From: Streptomyces sp. 378
GTDB taxonomy: Bacteria; Actinomycetota; Actinomycetes; Streptomycetales; Streptomycetaceae
Direction: 5' to 3'
DNA length: 64,000 nucleotides
Assembly: GCF_030124145.1 (NCBI RefSeq)
Contig: NZ_JASKMS010000003.1
Coordinates: forward strand, 1-64,000
Shown here: positions 1-8,854 of the stretch, piece after piece
Layout: each line of letters starts with the position of its first letter
Position numbering within the stretch: the stretch's first letter is position 1
Notes under the pieces: generated by a model
Told to the model about the DNA's origin: nothing
Database searches by the model: none
The model's input: the letters and a program-made list of their open reading frames with translations, nothing else
Translations under genes and position numbers: made by a program

Positions 1-59
1 ACCCCCAGAGCACGCACCGAACGCCGCTCCTTCTCCCACGGAGATCCATCAGAAGCGGC
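1..59. repeat. Fragment of a dispersed intergenic repeat at window edge
   Basis: Bases 5-31 closely match bases 38042-38067 (shared string around gagcacgcaccg, one mismatch, then acgccgctcct). The second copy lies inside an inverted-repeat element downstream of another operon. This suggests a repeated intergenic module, possibly a terminator-like or miniature element, cut by the window edge. It lies just downstream of the GH106-like gene's stop codon. Confidence 0.4.
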
Positions 60-3000
60 CTAGCCGACCAGGGGCGAGTCGGTCGGGATCCGCAGCGTCA
101 CCGGACCGAAGAGCCCCGAGGACAACTGGGACGCGAAGGCCCAGGCGGTCGGGGTGGCCTCCGCGAGATACGGCGCCAGCGTGCCCCGGACCGTCACCTC
201 CAGCCGGACGGTACGCCCGGCGGCACCGCGCAACGGGAAGCGGTAGGGCGCGCAGAACGCCTCACCGGCGAACTCCCCGTCGACCGACACCTCCACGCTG
301 CCCCGCACCCGCCCGAGATCCAGCACCGGATCGCACCCGGGCGGCACCTCCACCACCCGCGCATACGTCACACCCCCGCTCCAGCCGCCCAGTCCCCGCT
401 CGCGCCAGTCGCCCAGCGCCAGCGGTGCGGGCACGGTCCGCACCCGTACCGGCCCCCGCCAGGCGGAGCCGCCCCGCAGCACCGCCGTGGGCTCGGTGAC
501 CACCTCGACCGCGGTGGGCTCCGGGAGGGGTTCCCGGAGGGCCAGCCGCTCGCCTGTCAGGGCACGTTCCTCTCCACCCCCCACCCGCACCCGCGCGTGC
601 AGCGCCAACGGCAGCTCCAGCGACACCGTCCCCGACGGAACGGTGAACCGGAACCGCTGCGGCGCCAGGTGGACGTCATCGGTGGAACGCGACGGCCACA
701 CCGTCCCGCCGGGCACCGGACGGCCGTTGAGCCATGCGGTGTCCGGCAGCGGGTGCGGCCGTACCGCGGCGTGGCAGTGCTGCAACTCGCCCCGCCTGCG
801 CTCGTCCTCGACGGTCCGGCCCCGCCACGCGCCCGTCTCGGCCTCCCAGCCGGCACCGCTGACCAGGGACGTCACCCCGGACCCCGACCGTGCCACCAGG
901 TCGACGAACACCGCGTCCCGGACATCGGCGCTGTCGGCCACAACCTCCAGCGTGTGCGCGCCCGCCCCGATCCGCGGCTCGTGACGGAAGAACACGGGCA
1001 CGGCGCCCCAGTCCGCCGCGTAGTACTCCGCCTTCTCCTGGCGCGCCACCACCTCCCCGTCGAGCAGCACGGTCACCGCCGAGGCGGCACCCACGACGAG
1101 CACCGTCCGCGCGTCCCCGGCCGGGATCCGCAACCGGGCGCGATAGCCGACCCGGCCGTCGGGCCGGACCCCGTCGGGCGGGCGCATGAACCGTGGGCGC
1201 GGCCCGAACCCGCCCGGCTCGGTCAGGCAGAAGAAGCTGCCGAGCGGCGTGCCTGCGGCGGCCGAGATCGTCGAGGGCCGGTCCTGGGCGCCCGACAGTT
1301 CGTACTCCAGGACGTTGCGGTCGCGGACCACGGTGACCCGGGCGGAGACGACGTAGCCGCCGCCGTCCAGATCCAGCGGTTCCCCGTTCCACCACACCCG
1401 CTTGACCGCCTCCGCGCCGACGTGCAGTTCGGCGAGCCCCCGGCGGCCGGTCTCGACGATCGTCCGCACCCGGGCGGCCGTCGCGCCGCCCGGCACGGGG
1501 ACGCGTACGAACTCCTCGTTCACCAGACCCTTCAGGCCCAGCAACCCGCCCTGGTCCGGGATGCCCCGGCTCGACGAGTACACCGCGACGTCCCAGCCGG
1601 ACTCCGGTGGCACAAGGGGGAGTTCACCGGCCAGGACCCGCTGTGCACACGCCGCGTCCAGCGGCTCGGGAACCCGATCGAGCGGCACCGGAGGCAGGAC
1701 CCGGACCCGATTGCCGTAGGTGACGCGGGCCCGCTGCCACGCCCCACCCCCGGTCCACTCCATGGTCCAGATCTGTGGCTCCTCCACGGAGGTTCCGGCG
1801 GGCAGCGCCAGATCGCCCCAGGTGTTGTCCATCGTGGGGACCAACCTGCCCTGCCAGCCGGCCGAGAGGTCGAGCACCCGGACCGCCCTCCCCGCCGGGG
1901 AAGGCGTCGGCGTCGGACGGCCCTCCCGCCAGACGACCAGGGCCGCGGGAGCCCCGTCCAGCGGCACCTCAATGGTCGACCGGGCGCCGCCGTCGGACAC
2001 AGTGACGCGGGCCGGGGAGCGCGAGCCGGTCGCCGGGTTCCAGACCTCGGCCTCCGCGACGCGCGCCCGGACGGTGACGGACGAGGTGCGAACGGGCTCG
2101 CGAGCAGGGCCGCACGGCCGGAGCGGATGCGCGCCGATCTCCGGGAAGGCGGCCGTGACCAGTGCCACCGCCTCGTCCCCCCTGCGGCGGACGAGCAGCG
2201 GTACCTCACCCGTCGCGTGCCCGGCCGCGTCGGCCACCGCCTCGGCGCCGGCCTCGGGGTCGCCCACCCGCTCCAGCCGGGGATGGGCCAGCAGGGCCGC
2301 CACGACCGTGTCGTCACCGGACCGGCCGGCGGCCGTGGCGGGCGGTCGGCCCACGACCACGACCCGCCCTCCCGCGTCCAGCAGTGCGGCCAGTCGCCGT
2401 GCCGTCGCCTCCTCCAGCACGCTCGCCGAGGGCAGCAGCACCGCGTGATACGCCAGGTCCCGGATCCGCAGGGCGCCGTCCGCGGCCCTGGCGCGCCGCA
2501 CCGAGTCGTCGTCGACGACGTCGAAGGAGATGCCGCGCCGGTCCAGCGCACCGGCATGCGGCCCGAGCCAGTTGTTGGTGCCGCACAGGTCCAGGTAGTG
2601 CCGCTGTGTCTCGTCGGCCCGTCCGTGGCCCCCGCCCAGCCGCCCGTCGCCGAAGTGCCGTACCGGCGCGTCCAGCGGGACGAGGGCCTGCATGGTGGCG
2701 GTGGGGTGCAGCACCGCCACCTCGGCCGCGTAGCCGCCCCACGACATGATCGAGCAGATCCGGGCCACGGCCCGGGAGAACGCCGGGTACTGCTTCCAGT
2801 AGGGCTGGCGCCAGTCGGTGGACGGCGGCGCCCACTCGAACCAGCCGCCCGCCGTGCCGAAGTAACTGGCATGCGGGTTGTAGAGGTTGGCGCCGCTGCG
2901 CAGGAACGGCAGCAGCCAGTCGTAGGTGTCCTCCAGCGTGCCGCCCCAGCCCGAGGAGTGGAACGCCTCGATCCAGACGCGTTCGTGGCCGTAGAGGTGG

Positions 3001-4016
3001 GCCATGGAGGAGTGCACCTTGGCGTCGCCGTGGTGGTCGCTGCCCGCCGCGCCGTACCAGCGGTGGGTGCGGAAGTAGTCCGTGTAGATCTGCGTCGACT
3101 GGGCCGGGTAGCCCGCGCGGGCGGGGTGGCTCTGGTCGCTGCCCAGCAGCAGGCCGCGCTCGCGGTGCCAGTCGGCGAGCGGCCGGAACAGGGCCTCCTC
3201 CGTCAACTGCGCGCGGACCGCGTAGTAGTCGGCGCGGACCTTCCCCTCCGGCACGCCGGCGTCCGTGCCGAACAGGGCCGGCAAGTGGTCGAGCAGGTCG
3301 TAGCCGCGCCGGGCGCGGAACTCGTCGGCGAAACGACGGCTCCAGGCGTTGGTGCCGGGCAGCTCGTCCTGGAAGCTGCCCGCGATGACGGTGCCGAGGT
3401 ACTCCGGCACGCGGCGGTCGTACGCGTGGTGGACCGCGTCCATCAACAGGCCCACGGCGTGCGGGTCCAGATAGTCGAACGCCGTCGGCACGGCCGTGAC
3501 GAGCCGCGCCTCGCTCCCGTCGGGAGCGGCGATCCGCCCGTCGACGGAGAGGTCGAGACGCCGGCCCCCCGGGGCGTACGCGGCCAGGGGAGTCTCGGCA
3601 TCCCCCAGAGCGACCGAGCCCCGGCAGACGCGGACGTCACGGCAGCGCAGCGCCAGTCCGGCCGCCTCGGGATGACGCCGGGTCACACCGCCCTGCACAT
3701 TGGCTCCGGAGAACCCGATCTGGTCGTAGAACCACAGCCGGGTGCCCAGCTCCGCCGCCATCTCGCAGGTGTCGGTGAAGCGTGCCCACCACTCCTCGCC
3801 GAACCACGCCGGATCGTCGGCCGGTGCCCCGAACGTGGGCCCGGCCGGTGCCATATTGATGACGACCAGGTTGTGCACCCCGCCCTCCGCGAACGCCCGC
3901 AACTGCCAGGCGAGTCGCTCGCGGGTGACCTTGGCACCCGACCACCACCACAGGGGAGTGGGGCCGAAGTCGCGGGGCGGGTTCTCGAACAGCTGCCGAA
4001 GCGCGGGGGAGAGCAC
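60..4016 (-). CDS. GH106-like alpha-L-rhamnosidase (glycosyl hydrolase)
   Basis: Large glycoside hydrolase resembling the GH106 alpha-L-rhamnosidases, which hydrolyse terminal L-rhamnose from plant or microbial glycans. The N-terminus has the family's Pro-Leu-Trp-Trp-Trp-Ser-Gly stretch (about residues 17-23). A TIM-barrel-like half with several Trp/Glu-rich segments follows. The C-terminal half (about residues 850-1318) is beta-rich, like GH2 sugar-binding modules. I chose GTG at 4016 because GGGGAAGGA lies just upstream and homologous sequence begins there; an upstream in-frame extension to 4127 looks non-coding. The 1318 residues have no signal peptide, so the enzyme probably acts in the cytosol on imported oligosaccharides. 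It is divergent from an MFS porter and a sugar isomerase, which suggests one catabolic unit. The substrate is inferred; L-fucosides or other deoxysugar glycosides are possible. Confidence 0.8.
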   Translation of the reverse strand: MLSPALRQLFENPPRDFGPTPLWWWSGAKVTRERLAWQLRAFAEGGVHNLVVINMAPAGPTFGAPADDPAWFGEEWWARFTDTCEMAAELGTRLWFYDQIGFSGANVQGGVTRRHPEAAGLALRCRDVRVCRGSVALGDAETPLAAYAPGGRRLDLSVDGRIAAPDGSEARLVTAVPTAFDYLDPHAVGLLMDAVHHAYDRRVPEYLGTVIAGSFQDELPGTNAWSRRFADEFRARRGYDLLDHLPALFGTDAGVPEGKVRADYYAVRAQLTEEALFRPLADWHRERGLLLGSDQSHPARAGYPAQSTQIYTDYFRTHRWYGAAGSDHHGDAKVHSSMAHLYGHERVWIEAFHSSGWGGTLEDTYDWLLPFLRSGANLYNPHASYFGTAGGWFEWAPPSTDWRQPYWKQYPAFSRAVARICSIMSWGGYAAEVAVLHPTATMQALVPLDAPVRHFGDGRLGGGHGRADETQRHYLDLCGTNNWLGPHAGALDRRGISFDVVDDDSVRRARAADGALRIRDLAYHAVLLPSASVLEEATARRLAALLDAGGRVVVVGRPPATAAGRSGDDTVVAALLAHPRLERVGDPEAGAEAVADAAGHATGEVPLLVRRRGDEAVALVTAAFPEIGAHPLRPCGPAREPVRTSSVTVRARVAEAEVWNPATGSRSPARVTVSDGGARSTIEVPLDGAPAALVVWREGRPTPTPSPAGRAVRVLDLSAGWQGRLVPTMDNTWGDLALPAGTSVEEPQIWTMEWTGGGAWQRARVTYGNRVRVLPPVPLDRVPEPLDAACAQRVLAGELPLVPPESGWDVAVYSSSRGIPDQGGLLGLKGLVNEEFVRVPVPGGATAARVRTIVETGRRGLAELHVGAEAVKRVWWNGEPLDLDGGGYVVSARVTVVRDRNVLEYELSGAQDRPSTISAAAGTPLGSFFCLTEPGGFGPRPRFMRPPDGVRPDGRVGYRARLRIPAGDARTVLVVGAASAVTVLLDGEVVARQEKAEYYAADWGAVPVFFRHEPRIGAGAHTLEVVADSADVRDAVFVDLVARSGSGVTSLVSGAGWEAETGAWRGRTVEDERRRGELQHCHAAVRPHPLPDTAWLNGRPVPGGTVWPSRSTDDVHLAPQRFRFTVPSGTVSLELPLALHARVRVGGGEERALTGERLALREPLPEPTAVEVVTEPTAVLRGGSAWRGPVRVRTVPAPLALGDWRERGLGGWSGGVTYARVVEVPPGCDPVLDLGRVRGSVEVSVDGEFAGEAFCAPYRFPLRGAAGRTVRLEVTVRGTLAPYLAEATPTAWAFASQLSSGLFGPVTLRIPTDSPLVG

Positions 4017-4034
4017 GGACGCGGTCCTTCCCCT

Positions 4035-4044
4035 AAAACGTTTT
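4035..4044. promoter_or_regulatory. LacI-type operator candidate upstream of the GH106-like gene
   Basis: The perfect palindrome AAAACGTTTT with central CG lies 19 bp upstream of the GTG start, where a repressor would block the promoter. LacI-family operators characteristically have a central CG. No LacI gene is adjacent, so the regulator would be encoded elsewhere. Confidence 0.45.
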
Positions 4045-4143
4045 GAGACCACCTTCACCGTAAGCGAGCTGGAGCGGTCACGCCATATCCCGGGACGGCC
4101 CTGGGAACCCGGCCTCAACTCACCCACACGTGTGCGACGCCTT

Positions 4144-4158
4144 GTTGCAACGTTTTTC
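4144..4158. promoter_or_regulatory. Second LacI-type half-symmetric site
   Basis: The sequence GTTGCAACGTTTTTC shares the AACGTT core and a poly-T flank with the palindrome at 4035-4044. It lies in the same 207-bp divergent intergenic region, about 70 bp upstream of the MFS start. The pair suggests both divergent units answer to one repressor. Confidence 0.35.
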
Positions 4159-4223
4159 TCGCCCTATCCTCGCTGCGACCAGGCCCCCGGAACCGCGATG
4201 TCACCAGACGACGGAGTCGCATC

Positions 4224-5510
4224 ATGGCCGGTACCCGCCCCATCCCCGCACCGCTATGGAAGGCCGCCGCCCTGTCGGGCATGGCCTCCTACCTCGACGC
4301 CGGGCTGATCGTGAGCATCGCCGTCAACCTCGGCATCTACCGCGACAGTTACTCCATGGGCGTGTGGATGGCCGGGGCGATCAGCGCCATCGTCACCGGC
4401 TGCATCGCCGTCGGATCCCTCGTCGGGGGACGCCTCGCCGACCTCTTCGGCCGCCGCCGCGTCTACAACTGGGACATCTTCTGCTTCGCGCTCGGCGCCC
4501 TCGTCATCACACTCGCGCCGGACGACGTCACCCTGCTGATCGGCGTCCTCGTCGCGGGGCTCGCGGCCGGCGCCGACCTGCCGACGTCCCTCGCCGTGGT
4601 CTCGGACGCGGCGCCCTCCTGGGCCCGTGGCAGACTCGTGGCGTTCACGCAGGTCATGTGGATGCTGGGCATCGCCGTCGCCGTCTTCCTCGGCTTCGTC
4701 CTGTCCACCACGGGCATGACCGGGGCCCGGCTCATCACCGGGCAACTGGCCGTCGCCGCCCTCGTCACCTGGGCCCTGCGGTCCCGGCTGCGACTGCCCG
4801 ACGAGCTCGCGGAGCCCGGCCCGGAGACGGCCCCGGCGGACCCCGCACCGACCAGCGTGTGGGCCCGCGCCGCCCTGCTCCCGATGGCCGCGACGTTCGT
4901 CTTCTACGTGACCTGGGGTCTCGGGGCCAACACCTTCGGACAGTTCGGCACCTATCTGCTCGTCACCGTGAGCGACGCCTCGCAGAGCCTGGCCACCGGG
5001 ATCAACCTGGCGTTCATCCCGATCGGTGTGCTGCTGACCTTCGCCTTCGTGCGCGTCGCCGACAGCCCCTGGCGCGACCGGCTGTTCCACGTGGCCGCGG
5101 TGGTGCAGATCCTCGCCTTCGTCATCGCCTCCCTGACCGCGGGCGCACTTGTCGGCATGCTCGTCTTCTTCGTGCTCTACCAGCTCTCCAACCCCTTCGC
5201 CGGAGAGGCCAACTACAAGGTGTGGTCGCAGCTCACACTGCCCGCCGACACCCGAGCCACCACCCAGGGCCTCACCTACGCCCTGTCCCGGGGCGTCTTC
5301 GCGGTCGCCGCGTTCTTCACCCCCGCCCTCGCCGACCACAGCCCGTCCGTCCTGCTCTGGACGATCACCGCCTGCATGACGGCGGCGGCGTCGGCGGGCG
5401 TGTTCATCATCCGTGTCCTGATCCCCCGTTCCGCGAGCGCGGTGCGCGACGCGGCGGAGCCGCGCGTCCCCAGCACCTGGCCCGCCGACCATCCCGACAA
5501 GGAGCACTGA
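4224..5510 (+). CDS. MFS sugar transporter
   Basis: Major facilitator superfamily porter of 428 residues with about 12 hydrophobic segments, the usual MFS size. The loop 2-3 signature GGRLADLFGRRRVY (about residues 67-80) is the canonical MFS motif A. The central cytoplasmic loop (about residues 195-215) is Pro/Ala/Glu rich. The start at 4224 has GGAG eight bases upstream. It is the first gene of a two-gene unit with the isomerase, whose ribosome-binding site lies inside this gene's last codons. Given the context, the substrate is probably the sugar released by the divergent rhamnosidase or a similar deoxyhexose or pentose; the sequence alone does not specify it. Confidence 0.85.
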   Translation: MAGTRPIPAPLWKAAALSGMASYLDAGLIVSIAVNLGIYRDSYSMGVWMAGAISAIVTGCIAVGSLVGGRLADLFGRRRVYNWDIFCFALGALVITLAPDDVTLLIGVLVAGLAAGADLPTSLAVVSDAAPSWARGRLVAFTQVMWMLGIAVAVFLGFVLSTTGMTGARLITGQLAVAALVTWALRSRLRLPDELAEPGPETAPADPAPTSVWARAALLPMAATFVFYVTWGLGANTFGQFGTYLLVTVSDASQSLATGINLAFIPIGVLLTFAFVRVADSPWRDRLFHVAAVVQILAFVIASLTAGALVGMLVFFVLYQLSNPFAGEANYKVWSQLTLPADTRATTQGLTYALSRGVFAVAAFFTPALADHSPSVLLWTITACMTAAASAGVFIIRVLIPRSASAVRDAAEPRVPSTWPADHPDKEH

Positions 5511-5512
5511 TT

Positions 5513-6976
5513 ATGGCAACGACCGCGGATCACACGGCAGTACGAGCCGCCGCCCTGCGTGACCTGCCGCCGCCGGTCACCCGGCGCCGCACCCGGATCG
5601 GGCTGGTCGCCGGCGGACTCGGGACCTACTGGCCGCAGTTCCCGGGCCTCCTCCCACAGCTCAAGGAGTCGGCCGCCCATGTCGCCGACCGCCTCCGGGA
5701 GATGGACGCGGAGGTGACCGACGCCGGGTTCGTCTCCGACGCACAGGAAGGCGCCCGCGCCGCCGAGGAACTGCGCAGGGCCGACTGCGATCTGATCGTG
5801 CTGTTCCTGACGACATACCTCACCTCGTCGATGGTGCTGCCGATCGCCCAGCGTTCGCACACACCGGTGCTGGTCATCGACCTCCAGCCGTCCCAGAAGA
5901 TGGACCACGCCTCCTTCGACACCGGGGCCTGGCTGGCCTACTGCGGACAGTGCCCCGTCCCGGAGGTCGGCAACGTCTTCCGGCGGGCCGGCCTCCCCTT
6001 CCGGTCGGTGTCGGGCTGGCTGCGGCAGGAGTCCGCCTGGCGTCGTATCGAGCAGTGGATCCGGGCCGCGCACATCCGTGCCGCGCTCCGGCACGCCCGG
6101 CACGGCCTCATGGGGCACGTGTATCCGGGCATGCTCGACGTGCAGACCGATCCGACACTGCTGGCCACCACGTTCGGCTCGCACGTGGAGGTGCTGGAGT
6201 TCGACGACCTGAGGCACCGCGTGGAACGGGTGACCGAGACGGAGACCCGGGAACGGATGGCGCTCGCCCGGCAGATCTTCACCCTCGACGAGAGCGTGCG
6301 GGAGGAGGACTTCGCCTGGGGCGCGACCGTGTCCGTCGCCCTGGACCGTCTGGTCGCGGACTTCGAGCTCGACAGCCTCGCCTACTACCACCGCGGCCTC
6401 GACGGCGAACTGCACGAGCGGCTCGGGGCCGGCATGATCCTCGGCGCCTCCCTGCTCACCGCCCGGGGCGTGCCCGCGGCCGGCGAGTACGAACTGCGGA
6501 CGTCGGTGGCCCAGTTGGCATCCCAGAGCATCGGCGCCGGAGGCTCCTTCACCGAGATCCAGGCCCTCGATTTCGAGGACGGCGTGGTGGAGATGGGCCA
6601 CGACGGCCCGGCCCACCTGTCGGTCGGCGCCCGCGCCCCGCTGCTGCGCGGCCTCGGCGTCTACCACGGCAAGCGCGGCTGGGGCGTGAGTGTCGAGTGC
6701 GACGTCCGGCACGGGCCCGTGACCCTGCTCGGCCTCGGTCAGGACGCCGACGGCAGCCTGTCGTTCGTCACCTCCGAGGGCACCGTCGTACCGGGGCCGC
6801 TGCTGGAGATCGGCAACACCACCAGCCGCGTCGACTTCGGCCGCGACCCCGGAGAATGGGTCGACGCCTGGAGCGCCACGGGCGTCGGCCACCACTGGTC
6901 CGTGACGGTCGGCCGCCATACGGCCGACTTCCGGGCGGCAGCGAGCCTGCTGGGCATCGACCACCGGCAGGTGTGA
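5513..6976 (+). CDS. L-fucose/L-arabinose isomerase family protein
   Basis: Aldose-ketose isomerase of the FucI/AraA superfamily, 487 residues, close to the family's usual 480-510. The segment GGSFTEIQALDFEDG and the following MGHDGPAHL (about residues 343-368) carry the acidic and His residues expected around the metal-binding active site. The ATG at 5513 is two bases after the porter's TGA, with GGAG at 5501-5504, so the two are co-translated. The likely role is conversion of an imported aldose to its ketose in the cytosol. Rhamnose, fucose, arabinose or a related sugar are all possible. No kinase or aldolase follows, so the pathway must be completed elsewhere. Confidence 0.75.
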   Translation: MATTADHTAVRAAALRDLPPPVTRRRTRIGLVAGGLGTYWPQFPGLLPQLKESAAHVADRLREMDAEVTDAGFVSDAQEGARAAEELRRADCDLIVLFLTTYLTSSMVLPIAQRSHTPVLVIDLQPSQKMDHASFDTGAWLAYCGQCPVPEVGNVFRRAGLPFRSVSGWLRQESAWRRIEQWIRAAHIRAALRHARHGLMGHVYPGMLDVQTDPTLLATTFGSHVEVLEFDDLRHRVERVTETETRERMALARQIFTLDESVREEDFAWGATVSVALDRLVADFELDSLAYYHRGLDGELHERLGAGMILGASLLTARGVPAAGEYELRTSVAQLASQSIGAGGSFTEIQALDFEDGVVEMGHDGPAHLSVGARAPLLRGLGVYHGKRGWGVSVECDVRHGPVTLLGLGQDADGSLSFVTSEGTVVPGPLLEIGNTTSRVDFGRDPGEWVDAWSATGVGHHWSVTVGRHTADFRAAASLLGIDHRQV

Positions 6977-7332
6977 CGGGCCGGGCCTCGTCGAGGATGG
7001 GGGTCGCCCCTCTCCCCGGCCAGCCGAGGGCCGAGCGGTAGGAGGCGGCCGGTCCCCGGCCCGCTCGGTCCGTGACAGCACCCCTCCTCGGACAGAACAC
7101 CCCTCTCGCGGACGCGCGTTCGGACAGCGCGGCCACCGGGAAGGATGAGGGTGGGGCCCCATGGTGGAAGCCGCTGGAGGGGGGAGAAGCCGAAGCCCTG
7201 GTGAGAGGGCCGTACCGCCGCATCGGCGGCCCGTCTCCCTGCGCACCGTCACAGGGCCCGACACCCCAGGACTTGTCATGGCCTCGGCCGTGCCCTGCCT
7301 CGAAGCGCTCGGGTTTCCGGGAAGGAGAAGCC
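6977..7332. other. Gene-free stretch
   Basis: This is 356 bp of intergenic DNA between the isomerase and the DUF3040 gene. Both-strand reading frames have no recognisable protein and no consistent codon bias. A 10-bp palindrome TGGGGCCCCA is at 7152-7161 and could be an operator, but I cannot assign it. Confidence 0.5.
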
Positions 7333-7620
7333 GTGCCGCAGTCCGAAGACCGGCGTCTGGCCGATCTCGAAGCACGACTCGAACGGGAGGATCCCCGGTT
7401 CACCCGGGCCCTGCGATCCGGTCGCCCCGCCCGGCCACGGGAGTACCGCAGAACCGGAGCCTGGTGGGGACTGGGACTCGGCGTGGCCGTACTGGGCTCG
7501 GGCATCGTCCTGGCCCAGGGGCTGCTCATCGCGGGCGGGCTGGTCCTCGTCGGCATGGCGGCCCAGCTGGCCGATCCGGACCCGGCCCGCATGACGAACC
7601 GGCGGTTCGGGCGGCGCTGA
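7333..7620 (+). CDS. DUF3040 domain membrane protein
   Basis: Small protein of 95 residues. A charged N-terminal half opens with the DUF3040-type pattern of a short helix followed by LEARLEREDPRF (about residues 10-21). Two closely spaced hydrophobic segments follow (about residues 44-79), then a basic tail. The GTG at 7333 has AAGGAG seven bases upstream; the frame is open further upstream but that part lacks family similarity. DUF3040 proteins are common in actinomycetes and of unknown function. The neighbours downstream are a secreted repeat protein and a sortase, with no obvious operon link. Confidence 0.75.
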   Translation: MPQSEDRRLADLEARLEREDPRFTRALRSGRPARPREYRRTGAWWGLGLGVAVLGSGIVLAQGLLIAGGLVLVGMAAQLADPDPARMTNRRFGRR

Positions 7621-7813
7621 CGCGGGCGGGTCTCCGGGCCCCTCCGAAGGCGTCCGGACCCGCGGTATGCCGCCGTCAGGGTGGCGTAGTAACCCGTGTG
7701 AACGCCTCGGATGGTGGGACGGCCCGGTCTGACTGACGGTGGTTCACGTCGAGGCCGGGTCTCGTGAGCTGGCAAGGCGTCAGCTGCCCGGCTCGCGACG
7801 GAAGGACTCACCG

Positions 7814-8734
7814 ATGCGCTCTGCCCGCATGCTGCTCGCGACGGCCACCGCCACGGCCGCCCTCGCGATCGCCGCACCCGCCGCCTACGCCGAGGCGATG
7901 GGTGACTGGGACCACGACAACAACTCCTACAGCAAGGAGCACCACAAGGACGGCGACCACCACGCGCCGCGTGGCGGCGTACACACCGGCGGAGGTGCGC
8001 TGGCCGCGCTGACCTCGGACAACGACCGGGAACCCTCGGAGCACGGCAAGGACACCTCCGGCGACCAGGGCCACGAAGAGGGCAAGGAAGAGGGCAAGGA
8101 AAAGGGCAAGCACGAGGAGCACGGCAAGGACGACGGGCAGGAGAAGGGCTGGGAGGGCAAGCACGAGGAGCACGGTAAGCCGCACGGCGGGATGCACACC
8201 GGCGGCGGTGCCCTGGCGGCCGTGAACTCGAACGACGACGGGCACGAGAAGGGCTGGGAGGGCAAGCACGACAAGCACGACAAGCCGCACGGCGGGATGC
8301 ACACCGGCGGCGGTGCCCTGGCGGCCGTGAACTCGAACGACGACGGGCACGAGAAGGGCTGGGAGGGCAAGCACGACAAGCACGACAAGCCGCACGGCGG
8401 GATGCACACCGGCGGCGGTGCCCTGGCGGCCGTGAACTCGAACGACGACTGGGACAACCCCAAGCACGACCCGGACACGTACAAGGACGGCGAGGGCGGC
8501 TGGGGCGACAAGCAGGAAGGGATGGGCTCCGGCGACAAGGGCGACTGGGGCGGCAAGGAGGGCAAGGAGGGCAAGCACGGCAAGCACGACAAGCCGCACG
8601 GCGGGATGCACACCGGTGGCGGCGGGCTGGCCTCGGGGCCGGGCGTGACGGCCGGCGGTCTGGCGGTGCTGGCGGTGGCCGGCACGGGCCTGTACGCGCT
8701 GCGACGTCAGCGGGCCTCGCAGGGTGCCGTCTGA
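7814..8734 (+). CDS. Secreted His/Lys/Gly-rich tandem-repeat protein, C-terminally anchored
   Basis: A protein of 306 residues. A signal peptide (about 1-26, ending AYAEA) precedes a highly charged His/Lys/Glu/Asp/Gly region. A C-terminal hydrophobic helix (about 277-296) ends in RRQRASQGAV, a cell-wall-protein-like tail. The core motif HTGGG(A/G)LA occurs five times. Three central units are 35 residues each and nearly identical at DNA level. The start has GAAGGA about nine bases upstream. No canonical LPXTG or LAXTG sorting motif is visible before the helix. The adjacent class F sortase nonetheless suggests a surface-attached product. The many His and acidic residues suggest metal binding or surface charge, which is inference. 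I recognise no characterised function. Confidence 0.75.
   Translation: MRSARMLLATATATAALAIAAPAAYAEAMGDWDHDNNSYSKEHHKDGDHHAPRGGVHTGGGALAALTSDNDREPSEHGKDTSGDQGHEEGKEEGKEKGKHEEHGKDDGQEKGWEGKHEEHGKPHGGMHTGGGALAAVNSNDDGHEKGWEGKHDKHDKPHGGMHTGGGALAAVNSNDDGHEKGWEGKHDKHDKPHGGMHTGGGALAAVNSNDDWDNPKHDPDTYKDGEGGWGDKQEGMGSGDKGDWGGKEGKEGKHGKHDKPHGGMHTGGGGLASGPGVTAGGLAVLAVAGTGLYALRRQRASQGAV
8135..8449 (+). repeat. Three in-frame 105-bp tandem repeats
   Basis: The units begin at 8135, 8240 and 8345 with a period of 105 bp (35 codons). Units two and three are essentially identical; the first differs in its middle (EEHG for DKHD). The near-identity at silent positions implies recent amplification or gene conversion, so copy number probably varies between strains. 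Confidence 0.9.
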
Positions 8735-8854
8735 CCGGAACCCGACCGCATGCCGCCGTGGCCGCCGCGCGTGCCCCTCACGTCGCGGCGGCCCGGCTCG
8801 TCCTCCCGCGTGCCGTGCCGTGCCCGCTGCCGTGCTCGAATGAGGTGGTCCCTG

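Noticed and set aside
597..4046. A 1149-codon open frame on the + strand opposite the GH106-like gene
   Set aside because: It is a mirror of high-GC coding DNA (third-position bias of the real gene). The translation is Arg/Pro/Gly-rich with no domain, and the minus-strand gene has clear enzyme motifs.
8700..8734. LPXTG-type sorting signal in the repeat protein
   Set aside because: The tail has a helix and basic residues, but no LPXTG, LAXTG or NPXTG precedes it.
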